DNA from: Dinochytrium kinnereticum
Taxonomy: Eukaryota > Chytridiomycota > Chytridiomycetes > Chytridiales > Chytridiaceae
Direction: 5' to 3'
Length of the DNA stretch: 64,000 nt
Assembly (NCBI GenBank): GCA_027604005.1
Contig: JADGJT010000017.1
Location: 1 to 64,000, forward strand
Part shown: in pieces, positions 45,537-56,060 of the stretch
How the letters are laid out: each line of letters begins with the position of its first letter
How positions within the stretch are numbered: the first letter of the stretch is position 1
Translations under genes and position numbers: made by a program
Notes under the pieces: generated by a model
Told to the model about the DNA's origin: nothing
What the model saw: only the letters and a program-made list of their open reading frames with translations
The model's database searches: none

Positions 45537-46983
45537 TCACCTTGCGGACATTGAATCAACAACCGCACCATTCGTTGGCTCGAGACCCATAGCATAAGTG
45601 GAGCTAACAACCGTACTGGTTGTCGACCTCACCCCCATAGTAGTGGTATTAGGTAATGATAATGGCAACTGCGGCCAATATCGTACAGGTCGATCCATGT
45701 CATCATAACAAATCACCTCCAAAGGACCATACTGGGCTTCAAAAAACGATCGGTTCCCCCAATTCACTGGTCCGCCCGCCCAAGCTGATACACCGGGGTT
45801 GGGTAAATCCCCGCCATCCCATACACCTATTTGAATGACGGATGGAGTAGATGGGTAGAAGTAGGTATTGTTTTGGAGTGATTCGTTGAGGTTGTATTGG
45901 CGGAGGAGACGGTCGTCTATTAACCATTGGATGCGCTGCCGGTTCCAGTCTATTGTATATTCTAAGAGAGGGATGGGTAGGGAGATGAGTTAAACTCATT
46001 TTCTTGGTTTTTCGGGAATGAAGGAGGGCTCGGGCTTGTTTTGTGGAGTTGTGGGGACTTACCGTGCCATTCGTCGACGGTTGCGTTTTCCGTTGGGAGA
46101 GCGAGGGATCTGTCACGCATACCATATTCTGGAATCCTACTGAAAAAGATGTTTGTCGTGGCAGGAGTCTCTGGCTTGGTGTTTACAATTTCCCTGTTAT
46201 GGTTATCAGCTGGTGTTATTTGATAAAAGCACTAAAAGTAAGATGACGGTATTACCAGTCAATCTCATCGCCACGTTCGCTCATCGCAATAAACGTTGTG
46301 ATGATTCCTTTGGCAGGTATGGCTTTCATCCGAATGCTGAATCGACCGTAATGAATGTATCGCGTTGTTGAGATTCTGGTTCCATATCCTTGGTTGGAAT
46401 CCACGGCCTTTCTCACCCTAAGCCCAACGCTTACATTACTATACGGCTATAAAAACAAATATTAGCCTCAAAGCCTTACAGCACCAACAGAAAAACATAA
46501 AAGACTGTGTCTGAGAGAGAGGGTTGGGAGTAAGGTCAAGGAAATCTCGCTTTGCGGATCAGAATTAAAAATGTGAAGCTTAAATACTCCTTATGATACG
46601 GATGAAAGAAACTATGCACAGTACATTGATCGGGAGCAACAGCGACCGCTTTTGCTCACACCTTCAGAAATACTCACCACAACAAGATCACTCGTATAAT
46701 CAATGGTAAAATCATACACTCTAGGATCAATTGAGGACAGCACGGGAGGGTAGACATCAGGTAATTGCCCTGGAGGAATGGAGTATATTCTAGACATATC
46801 GAATGGGTAGGTTCCGCTTCGACAGTTTCCAGTCTCGTTTGCCCTTGAGGTTTGGCGTGCCATAGCATCGAACTCATGATTTGATGGCTGTTTTGCTGCG
46901 CTTCGTGAATGAAGATGAGGAGCCGAGAGAGCTTGAAGGATGCATGATGATAGGGTGAACGCAATGATGGCGTGTGATCGCAT
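45537..46983 (-). CDS. GH16 CRH-like glycosidase/transglycosylase, secreted
   Basis: Paralogue of the gene at 48341. A signal peptide (MRSHAIIAFTLSSCILQALSA) precedes NCRSGTYPFDMSRIYSIPP. The catalytic exon reads TTFIAMSERGDEIDWEI, giving the GH16 E-x-D-x-E core, followed by TPATTNIFFSRIPEYG. YTIDWNRQRIQWLIDDRLLR and STPSVIQIGVWDGGD complete the jelly roll. CRH enzymes link chitin to beta-glucan in fungal walls. Unlike the paralogue, the C-terminus (SMSAR) lacks a hydrophobic GPI signal, so it should be soluble or wall-trapped. At least four exons, with borders near 46440, 46250, 46060 and 45960. Start codons of the pair face away from each other across a 1.36-kb gap. Confidence 0.85.
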
Positions 46984-47502
46984 TGGTGGAGATGGCCGGG
47001 TGAGCGCGTAAATATGTATAAGGAGACTTGAGCAGGGGAGGGGAGGTGGTCGACTTATCGCTCACTCTTTCTTTGTTTATCGTCAATGTGGATGATGATA
47101 TCGGAATAATAGTAATAATAACATTAAGCAACCTTGTACTGTTGAAACCTTGTAGCTTATGATAAACAAACAAACAAACTGTGTCAGAAATGAAATACTG
47201 GCGCAAACAGCGGCGAGACTACAAATACCAACACAAGCAATGAATAAGGTATAAACCTGTTGCAGCAATCAGGTATATTGGATCTATTATTCCATTTTAC
47301 TTTAAGGAAGGTGGAAGAGGGTGTGGGAAGAATGCTTGGGAGAAAGGAGGCCTGGCAGTTGGGGGTCACCAGAGAGAGGCTGCGTCTGATGTCTTTTGTT
47401 TTGTTGTTTTTCAAAGAGATCGTTGGGTTGGCTACCTGAACAGATGACATCCCAGTGTTCGGGAAGTAACATTCCTGGGGGGGGGGTCCTTCCTTCAATC
47501 TA

Positions 47503-47897
47503 CTAAAAGGGTGAGTCTTTCGACAGCGCAGAAGACCGCAGCATCCTAGACACAGACAACTGGATACTCTGTTCCGTCGGCATCAGCAAGCTTCTTGTCA
47601 AACAATCCAACGGCAAAGCTGTCCCCTGTGATATATTCTTGCAGTGGTCAGGGTATGGTGTGCCTCCCATTTCTGCTAAGGACGGCCACGAGGGCCCGCT
47701 TGGAAAGGAGAGAGGGTGAAAGAGGTGAAGGAAGAGCGGGAACGTTTGAGAATGAAGGGGTTGAGGGTTGTGAAGCTTTTGGGGAGAGTTGAGGAGGTGT
47801 TGATAGACAAACCTTGAAGTTTGCACGCGTGAAGACGTGTCATCAACGGCACCCAATAAAGCCAAGCGAGTGCAGCCCTTGCACATCTCATAGCCAT
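47503..47897 (-). CDS. Possible small secreted protein
   Basis: If exons 47813-47897 and 47503-47675 are spliced (donor gtttgt, acceptor ccttag), an 85-residue protein results. It has a hydrophobic N-terminus (AALAWLYWVPLMTRLHA) that could act as a signal peptide. A short mature part with three Cys follows (CKLQ, DHCK, LDC). I do not recognise a family. An unspliced frame with another start (47910) covers the same stretch, so the model is weak. Confidence 0.25.
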
Positions 47898-48309
47898 AAT
47901 TTGGGCCCATCCACCTTCAATCAGTCATGTATCCATCGTCATTTAATGACTATTTAGCTCAGCAAGCAAGGGAAAAAAGCTCTGAGCGCGTCGGTTCGGC
48001 AGCGGCCAGTCAAGGCAAGTGTTTCGACTTCATCAATTTGAGGCTGGCAAAACCGAATTCTTTGAAATTTAATTTTTTCCTTCAGGCTGTGTCTGTGCTG
48101 CCTACGACCTCCGCCGCATTCTTTATTTTTTTGTAGTATTTGAGCACAGTCTGGCCGTTCACCTTCCCGAACACGATCACCAACCCACATACTCACACAC
48201 TACACAACCACTGCGCTTACGACTCCTTCTCTGTCCTCATCGCAGAGGTTAGGAAGAACACGCGGATCGATCGACCCAACCTACAACTCCCATCCACCAT
48301 CCTCACCAG

Positions 48310-48340
48310 CAACAACACAACAACAACAACAACAACAAAA
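48310..48340 (+). repeat. (CAA)n leader before GH16 start
   Basis: A run of CAA/ACA triplets ends directly at the ATG of the GH16 gene. Unstructured CAA-rich leaders are known to favour efficient translation; a role here is inference. Confidence 0.6.
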
Positions 48341-49906
48341 ATGCTCTCCACATCCCTTCTCTCTACTCTAGCCTTAGCTGCCACCGCATCCCTACTCATC
48401 TCTCCAACATTCGCGCAAACCACTACTGCGGCCCCGTCAAATGGAGGAGGATCGGGCACTTTGGACCCCGCTGTGACTGGCAACTGCCTTTCAGGCACCT
48501 TCCCGTTTGACCCTGAGCGGATGTACACAATTCCTATTGGAAGGATACCGGCTGGGGAGCACTATCCACCTGGATTACCAGAGGTTGACTGGAGTGGCTA
48601 TGATTATACGATTGATTATGCTCCGGATAATGTGAGTTTTTTGGTTGTTTTGGTTGGGATGTTTGTGAAAAGGCTTAATCTGGGGAGTCTTGGAAGGGAT
48701 ACGTTCTTGTGTCCAGCGCTGAATGATTTATTGCTCCTATAAGTCGCTTTGCCAGGCTCGTTATTTGGAGTGCATGGCTCTGTAGTTTCTGTAGTTTCCA
48801 GTGTGGTCATAACATATAACACTTACTGTTACCATGTACCTTTTCAGGCCATCGCCAACAACAATAGCCTTACCCTCAAAGTGACGAAGATCCCAGGTGG
48901 AGGTCAAGGATCCCGAGTTTCCACCACCCGACATGTTTTGTACGGAAAGCTTAGCATGAGGATGAAGGCTATTGGGGTAAAGGGGATGGTTACTTCCTTT
49001 ATTACTATGAGTGATCGCGGTGATGAGATCGACTGGTGAGTTTTTTTGGTTTGATTAATATGTGGATGGACTGCTCTGTGTGGCTAACTTTGATGTTGGT
49101 TTATAGGGAGATTATCAATACCAACCCTGAGACACCTGCCACTACCAATATCTTTTATAAGCGTATTTTGCAATTTGGTGTGAGGAATAAGGAATTCCCT
49201 CTTCCCTCCGGAAAACCTGATGACTTCCATGGTAAGTTCTTATTACCGACATTACCCCCCGTTTCCTCCAGTTGCTTTACACAAAATATAACCTTCCTCC
49301 TCTATATAAGACTATGTCATCGACTGGACCAGCGAGCGTATCCAATGGTTCATCGACGGCGAACTCATTCGCACCTACACCCGCGCTGACTCCCTTAGTA
49401 ACACTGACGGCGAAGGCAAAGGCGAGCATTTCTACCCCTCCACCCCTTCCATGATCCAAATTGGTGCCTGGGATGCCGGGGATTCTCCTTCTCCCGGTGT
49501 ATCCGCCTGGGGAGGCGGACCCGTCCCTTGGGGTGATAAGACCAGCTTTGAAGCCGAGTTTGGACCACTTACGGTTCAATGTTATGACGATAAGGACAAG
49601 CCTGTACCCATGTGGCCTGTGGATGGAAACAGGAAAGCAACCAAACCCACTCCCCCACCTAAGCCGACGACCAGTGATGTGCCGCTTTCGCAGGTGGATG
49701 TTGTGCCGTTGCAGACGTTTTTGACGAGTGGGCCTAAGGAACCGAACGCTTCTCCTGGACCTTCGCCGACGGCCTCCGCGAGGGTTGCGTTGGGGTTGAA
49801 TAATAAGCCAAGCGGTGCACCCGGACTTTCGCCCAGTGCTGCGGCGGCCTTGCCATGGATTGTTGCGGCGGTTGTTGGGGTATTGGCACCGCTTGCTTTG
49901 ATCTAA
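48341..49906 (+). CDS. GH16 CRH-like transglycosylase, GPI-anchored
   Basis: The signal peptide has LSTSLLSTLALAATASLLIS, ending before FAQTTT. The catalytic domain opens with NCLSGTFPFDPERMYTIPIG and has TTRHVLYGKLSMRMKAIG, then the active-site exon end TMSDRGDEIDW joined to EIINTNPETPATTNIF. DYVIDWTSERIQWFIDGELI and YPSTPSMIQIGAWDAGD follow. A Pro/Ser/Thr-rich linker leads to a C-terminal hydrophobic helix (ALPWIVAAVVGVLAPLALI) after small residues, a typical GPI-attachment signal. Expected at the plasma membrane or wall, joining chitin to glucan. About five exons. No CBM18 chitin-binding module is visible in either paralogue. Confidence 0.88.
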
Positions 49907-49939
49907 AAAGGTGCTTTGCCTTAGTGGTTGAATGATAAC

Positions 49940-50215
49940 ATTTTTTTACTTCTTATTTGCATCCCACTGGCGGCTTTATTCTTTTTGTTTATCATTGTTT
50001 TTTCTTTTGTTTTTTTGTTTTGTTTGTTTTGTTTGCTTTGTACTTGTTTTTTTTTGTTTCTTTTTGAGTGTTTGTCCTTTGTTTTTAAATCTGTATTTTG
50101 TTTGCTTATTCCAAACGGGAATAAGACCTGCCCGTTCTACTCTCCGCTCTTGTTCTTTCTGTCGTTACTCTGGTTGTTTTTTTTTCCCCCTTCATTTTGA
50201 CTGTTTTTTTCTACT
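49940..50215 (+). repeat. T-rich low-complexity 3' region
   Basis: The plus strand downstream of the GPI-anchored GH16 stop is dominated by T with scattered TTTG, giving meaningless Phe/Leu/Cys frames. It probably contains the 3' end signals; no precise site can be named. Confidence 0.5.
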
Positions 50216-50399
50216 GCTTAACGTTCTGAACATAAATATCCAAAGATTTATCAGCAGATTAAAGACTTACGTTTGCCTGACCTTTGGTATTGGTGTCCTT
50301 CGTATACCTGCTTTGGCGTGTGGTCCATCACAGTACATGGAAGTTTGAGAGTCAAGCAAAGTGAAGACATTTTGTGTCCGAAGTCTATCTTGTCAGAAC

Positions 50400-50522
50400 A
50401 CAAGCCGAAGACAAAGTCTATAGTATAAAAGCGGCCATATGCTCCTCATTTTTTTTTTTCACAAGCCGAAGACAAAGCCTAGATAGTATAATAAAAGCCG
50501 CCACATGCTCCTCATATTTTTC
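50400..50522 (+). promoter_or_regulatory. Duplicated 61-bp core promoter with TATA boxes
   Basis: Two head-to-tail copies, about 50400-50460 and 50461-50522, each begin acaagccgaagacaaag, contain a TATA element (tagtataaaag and tagtataataaaag) and end gctcctcat plus a T run. Copy 2 lies right before the leader of the membrane-protein gene at 50536. The duplication copied the presumed TATA-to-initiator segment. Confidence 0.6.
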
Positions 50523-50535
50523 ATCCCTCGAAACC

Positions 50536-52148
50536 ATGCTTAAGAACAATTCTGGTAGCTCTTTGCCATCTCTTCCAGTTCAATCTTCAGGCGCTACTGC
50601 CAGCGTCCAGCTGAGCTCAGAGACTGATGTGTTGTTGCCGCCGAGGGTGGTCGCCCCGAGTCCGAGGTGAGTTTGTGGGGGGCATTTCAGTGTGGTTTGG
50701 GTTTTAGGGCTCTTTTGTTCTTAGTTCGTCTATTTTTCTTGATCACGTAGACAGGGACGCGCTATGAGGCGTTACTCTTGCTGCTGGAACTTAACTCGTG
50801 GATGTGGTGCGTGGGCCTTCTCTGTTTTTGCTTTCATTATTGCTTTCGTTTACTCATTCATTTGGCTGAGGAGGGTGATAAATGAATCCTTTTATTAACA
50901 GGGGGTGTTTTTTTTTATAGGATATCACATCCTATACTTGATCTCAGCAACGCTCTTCCTCTATCTATTCTGGCTTATTCTTCCCTGGACTGGTAACGCT
51001 TCTGGTTCCACCATGCCTGGAGACCGAAAGTTCGTTCAGCTCCTTCTTGCCACCATTGTTTTTGACTAATGTAATGCTTAGTATTATCAAATTTGACACT
51101 CGTTTCTTGAAGGAAGTGAGATTATCTCTCTCTGGTACTCATGCAGTGGCTTATCTTGTTGATGAGGCTCCTGCTCTGACGGATATTATCGAGTACAGCG
51201 ATTTTGAAGGGGACTTTTCTTGGTTAAGTAATTCGATGAGGACTTTCGGTGATGTGCTGATGGCGATGGTCGGGAAAAAGAGGATTGCGGGAAAGATTGG
51301 GGAAAACAGAATTTTCGCAGAGTTTTACTCACTTTACAAAGGGGGAAAGGTGAGGAATCACTGTTTCATTTTTATTCCTTTGCTTTCACTTATTAGGTTG
51401 TTTGAACTAATTCGATTCTTACAACGTTTTTCCTCTTTTTAGTTGAGCATCGAATTCGCTCTTCCTCAAGATATTTGCGGAGACACTCCAAAATTCCCCG
51501 TTAGTTTTTTCTTCAGCAACGTTATGAACCTCGATTTCGACTCTTTTGTCTTGTACCCAGACTTGTAAGACCCCTTTATTGACCTGGTTGCTTTAAATTC
51601 ACCACCTTCCCCGTTTATGTATTTCAATACTTAGGAATGGCTATATCGGCTGCAAAGGTTCTTTCGAAGTCGAAGCTGACGACTACGGCAAACACGTTGT
51701 CGGGTTCATGGCTAACCCCAACCTTATCAACGACTCCCTCTACACCTTCTCAAACTCATCTTTTAAGATTAGCGCTTCAACTCCGGCCCCCGCCATCCCC
51801 TTTAACCCACTCAAAACTTGCACCAAGGGCTCCGAATGTGACTTAAGGTTTTCCTCGCTCGGCGTGAAATCGCGGTTCACTCATTTGATGGTTGTTGATA
51901 ACAACCCTCCAAGATCAGTTGAAAGCCTTGATGTTGTTAAGTATAATGTGGTTGGGAAATGGTATATCTATGGACCGTTAAGAGTTCTATCTTGGGTAGT
52001 TACTGTTGGGTTGCTTATGTTTTCATTTTCGACTTGCTGTTGTGGGATTTCGCCTGTTGATGCTTATTTGAGCGCTAGGAAGAGATTAGAGACACGTGAT
52101 AATAGGGGAGTGCGGGGATCTTACCAGGCTGTTGCTTCTGAGCCTTAG
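50536..52148 (+). CDS. Two-TM ectodomain protein, paralogue A
   Basis: Six exons (50536-50666, 50751-50806, 50921-51029, 51082-51349, 51443-51564, 51635-52148) give 399 residues. A short Ser-rich cytosolic head ends in CCWNLTRGCGY. A first membrane helix (LYLISATLFLYLFWLILPW) precedes an ectodomain of about 260 residues with KFDTRFLKEVRLSLSGTHAV, FFFSNVMNLDFDSFVLYPDL and scattered Cys (DICGDT, GCKG, KTCTKGSECD). A second helix (SWVVTVGLLMFSFSTCCCG) and a short basic tail (SARKRLETRD) close it. The ectodomain-facing side is not proven. No family recognised. Paralogue B follows in tandem with the same exon layout. Confidence 0.75.
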
Positions 52149-52514
52149 GTAGCTGAAATAACTCTCTTGGTTTTTTCCCGTCATTCCTGATTATCCTGCC
52201 ATGCGAATGTTTCTCTTATTCTTCACCTTTCTTTATTGACCTCCTGCATTTACGGGTTTGCTCTTTGAGCTTTCATTTCAAGTTCAATATCCACTCTTTT
52301 CTTTATGTGTCTTTGGGTTGCCTTGGTTAGGTAGTGAATGCTTGGAGATGTTCGGGTGAAAAACATAATCTCATTGACTGATGCAGATATGCAGTTATTC
52401 CGCATGGTAAATAGTGCATTCGTTGCCTGTTAAAGAGGCATGGAAGGGATGGCTTGGTAATGCTGGAAGGATTTGTTGCAGCCGTTGGTGGTACACACTG
52501 TCGCCCGCCACAAC
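52149..52514. promoter_or_regulatory. Spacer between tandem membrane-protein paralogues
   Basis: About 365 nt holding the 3' end of paralogue A and the promoter of B. The duplicated TATA unit found before A is not present here, so the two promoters differ. Confidence 0.4.
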
Positions 52515-54113
52515 ATGTTTAAGAATACCGCTGCCCCTCCTCCCAGCGCTGCCTCCTCAGCTGCCGTCTTGCCGCCTCCTGCCTACTCGGAGCAGATGCC
52601 ACAGCATTCGGAGACGGCTGTCTTGCTCCCAGGCAATGCTATCTTGCCGCTGCAGTCGTGAGTGTCTCTTGGGGTTGTATGATGCTGGGTACTGAGTCGC
52701 CTCACACTTCCTCTGTTTGTTTTGAAATGATGATGCAGTCATCAGATGCCTGCTTTGGTTCAGGCTGCTCGGTCGCCGAGGCGAAATGGATTCGACTCTT
52801 GCTGCTGGAACTTGACTCGTGGTTGCGGTAATGCAATGCCATTTTTATGCTTACCCCTCCTTTTTTTCTATGGTTCCTCATGATTGATTCTCTTTTTTAA
52901 AGGATATTACATGCTTTATTGCATATCTGCGGCGTTCTTCCTTGTTCTGTTCTGGGTTGTGCTTCCCTGGACTGGCAAAAGTGGCACCACAACCATGCCT
53001 GGAGACCGACAGTTTGTTCAGTGCCTATCATCATATGTATTGATCGCTTCATTCCTTCTTTTACAGGATTATCCAGTTCGATACTCGATACCTCAAGGAA
53101 GTGAAGTTCGCTCTCACAGGCAGCCAAACCACTGCTTATCTTGTAGATGAAGTTCCTGCTCTAACTGAAAGCTTTGAGTACAAGGCTTTCAAGGCCGACT
53201 TTTCGTGGTTGTCCGCGATGACATCTTCGCAGACCCTTGACTCTTTTATGACCCCCACGCCAATGATGTTCAAGTCAAAGTTTGCACAGAATGCTGATAA
53301 CAAGATCATGTTTGAGTTCTATTCTCTCCACAAGGGCGGGAAGGTTGGTTTTCGCTTTTATTGGTTTTTTCTTCTGGCATTTAGTAGCAGATAATGGTTG
53401 AAAGGGATAATGACGCTTGCGAAAACTCCTTTCTTTTGGCTAGGTGAAGGTCGATTATGTTCTTCCGGAGGAACTTTGCGGGGATAGTGCCGAATTCCCT
53501 GTCCGTTTTTTCTTTAGCAACGTTTTGACTCTAGAGTTCGCCTCTATCACTCTCTACCCTGACCTGTGAGTTCCTTTCACTCTTACGACATTGCCCTAAA
53601 CTCTCCCTTAGGAACAACGATCTTGGCTGCAAGGGTTCCATCGAGGTTGAAGCCAAGGACTACGGCAAACATATTGTTGGATTTATGGCGAGCCCTAAGT
53701 CCATTCAATCATTGTCCGACTCTATGATCAGAATCACGGCAAGGACTCCTACCCTCGCTCTCCCCTCTGCCCCTATTAAAACCTGTACCTTTGGCGCCTC
53801 TTGCGACTTGACCTTCTCCTCGCTTGGCATCACCTCTCGATACGCGCGCCTCATGATTGTCGACACTCAAACTCCTAGGCCTGTTGTGACCCTTGACGGT
53901 TTAACCTATAATGTTGTTGGAAAGTGGTACATTTACGGACCGTTGAGGCTTATCTCTTGGGTGCTTACGCTTGGGTTATTGGTGTTCTCTTTCACCACTT
54001 GCTGCTGTGGAGTTTCGCCTGTTGATGCTGTTCGGAAGATGAGAGGGAGGAGGGTTACTTTTACCAGGGGTGGCTTGATTGTTTCTTACCAGGCTGTTCC
54101 TTCTGGGCCTTGA
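52515..54113 (+). CDS. Two-TM ectodomain protein, paralogue B
   Basis: Same architecture as the gene at 50536. A Pro/Ala-rich head (APPPSAASSAAVLPPPAYSE; PPAYSE is a PPxY-like docking motif) leads to FDSCCWNLTRGCGY. Then come helix 1 (YCISAAFFLVLFWVVLPW), TGKSGTTTMPGDR and an ectodomain with FDTRYLKEVKFALTGSQTTA and FFFSNVLTLEFASITLYPDL. KTCTFGASCDLTFSSLG precedes VVGKWYIYGPLR and helix 2 (SWVLTLGLLVFSFTTCCCG). Cysteines of the ectodomain are kept between A and B, suggesting disulphides. The tail differs (MRGRRVTFTRGG). Introns match those of A in position, so this is a tandem duplication of one ancestral gene. Function unknown. Confidence 0.75.
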
Positions 54114-55133
54114 GGTTAAGAGTGAGGTTTTGGCGTTATGAGTTATTTTTACCCTGGTTCAATTTTCTTCTTCTCTTCGACAGTTCCTTTTTTTGATGCT
54201 TTCTGCCGTTTGATTGAATTAAGTCATTCTTGTTTTACTTCTTTTCTATTTACATTTCCAACTCGCCCCAGTTTTTGGTTTTTCTCTTGTTGCCATGTTG
54301 CCGTTCTATACTATCTGGCGGTTTTCATTGTACATTTTCCATTGTATTTCGTTGAAAATGATGTGAACAGAAAGATAGTTTAAAAAAGAAAAGATCTCAT
54401 TGGCTCATGCGATTTTCGCGAGAAGTGGTTACTAACTGTGATGGAGTAAGCTTAACATGTGCGGATGGGAAGTAGATTGATCCCCTTTTTATATCAGAAT
54501 ACCTTTTATCCAAGCTATAAATCGCTGACCTAAAAGATAAAACCCGAATGCATAACAATTAATATCAGCTGCAGCCTGCTTTCTTTTCTGAACACTGGCT
54601 CATCCATTTTATCCCTCTATTTCAGCAATCTGCCCCTTATATTTTATGTCCAGTTCGCCCGTGAAGTCGTTTTTGACTCATTCGGAGTTTAAAGTAAGAT
54701 ATAATTTCACTCACTCAATCAAAGAAAGAAGATGGATTCAGAGTGAGTTCAGAGAAAACATGTTTATGCAGGAAGTCGTCAGCTTTATTGGGGAAGACAG
54801 CAAAAAGAGGGCGGTGTTCCAATTCTCTTTATCATTTGAGGGAATGGGAGCATCAGAAGTGATTTTTGGATCATTCATGCAAATGGGGCAAGCAGAAGGA
54901 ATCAGGTATGTAAACATTTTTGAGGGAGTGTAGAAGAAAGGAATAAAAGTGCTTCAAGAGAAGCCTTGCGACAGCGAACTTAGTCCATCGACAATGCTGA
55001 GACATAGCAAACCACAAAAAAGGAACAACGAAAATGCGTAAAATAAACTCAGCAGCAGTGCTAATAATGTCCTAACCAAACGCCAATAGTGTGAAAAAAT
55101 AATAAAAAAAGGAAGTCGGCACGAAGAATATAC
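54114..55133. other. Convergent intergenic region
   Basis: About 1 kb between the stop of paralogue B and the stop of the giant minus-strand gene. A 95-residue plus frame (54646-54933) crosses it but has no recognisable content. Otherwise nothing is seen. Confidence 0.45.
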
Positions 55134-56060
55134 TTAGGGCCGCTTCAGCGAAATCAAAGATGGCTTGGCTTTTAACAAACTCTGAGAGACGCTCACAAAA
55201 TGTTGGCTAAGATGAATCCCATCCATGGCTGTAAAAAATCCTCCGAGAGCCGCGGTATTCGACGAGGTCGATGAGGTGGAGTGGAAAGACAAAGCTTTCG
55301 TGGCCATATCGGAAAGAACGGTTGGGGATGACGAACAAAACAGAACTGTAAAGAGGCGAAGGGTATGGCTAAATAAATATGTTAACATTTTACTGTGTTC
55401 GGAGCGGCGTCTAACAGCCATTAGCGGTGATGATTTTCAACTCGACCATCTTTGTATCAAGAAAAGGGTTTTCAGAATAATTTCCCTGCTTACCCTAAGC
55501 TCTGAATTTCCCCACAAAGCGATGCCAATAAATTTAAATTGCATCTAGCTTCCCCATCAGATAGAAACATTAAAACAGGTATCCTTTACAATACAGTTAG
55601 CAAAATATTTCTCTTTATTAAGTATTGAAAACAGTAAAGACGACTAGTGTCAACTTACCTAGCATCATCCCAGGCGGAGATCACTACTTCTATTGCCATT
55701 TCCAAGGCTTTATCAAAGTTCGTCGATCCAGAAGGTATTAAGCTAGCCGCATGTCCTAAAATAGTAGCAGGTGACATGCTACTGGTATTCGTTATAAGGG
55801 CCCTTGGCGTATCATTGAAGACTAGAAGCGACATAGTATCATTTACAGAACTTTGACCACCTCTAGAGTACACTCGCTGATCCACAAATCGACAGCACGC
55901 TTCCAAAGCGGCCCCATACCGATTATAATTTCTGACAGACAGGGATTCAAAGTACGGTGTTGGTTGCCGTGGGACAGAATCTTGTTGGCTCATAGATCCA
56001 CTGACATCAATAACAAAAATAATGTGGTAACCGAGAGCTTGTGTTGACGGATTCTGGCAA
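55134..56060 (-). other. C-terminal VWA domain of the giant GTPase
   Basis: YHIIFVIDVSGSMS supplies the D-x-S-x-S metal site; FNDTPRALITN and SGSTNFDKALEMA (with the MIDAS Thr) and VLMFLSDGEARC (second Asp) follow, then SSSPTVLSDMATKA and a C-terminal helix. All MIDAS residues are intact, so metal-dependent ligand binding is likely. Confidence 0.7.

Larger units (their letters stand above)
46984..48340. other. Intergenic region between divergent GH16 paralogues
   Basis: About 1.36 kb containing a possible small secreted-protein gene (47503-47897, minus), a (CAA)n leader before the right-hand GH16 start, and a poly(G) run near 47479. Otherwise nothing recognisable. Confidence 0.4.

Noticed and set aside
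47927..48136. Plus frame starting MYPSSFNDY upstream of GH16
   Set aside because: Ends in hydrophobic low complexity inside the GH16 promoter; no splice partner found.
54646..54933. 95-residue plus frame between convergent genes
   Set aside because: No family signal; contains a splice-like gtaagat early on and may be non-coding; no support beyond length.
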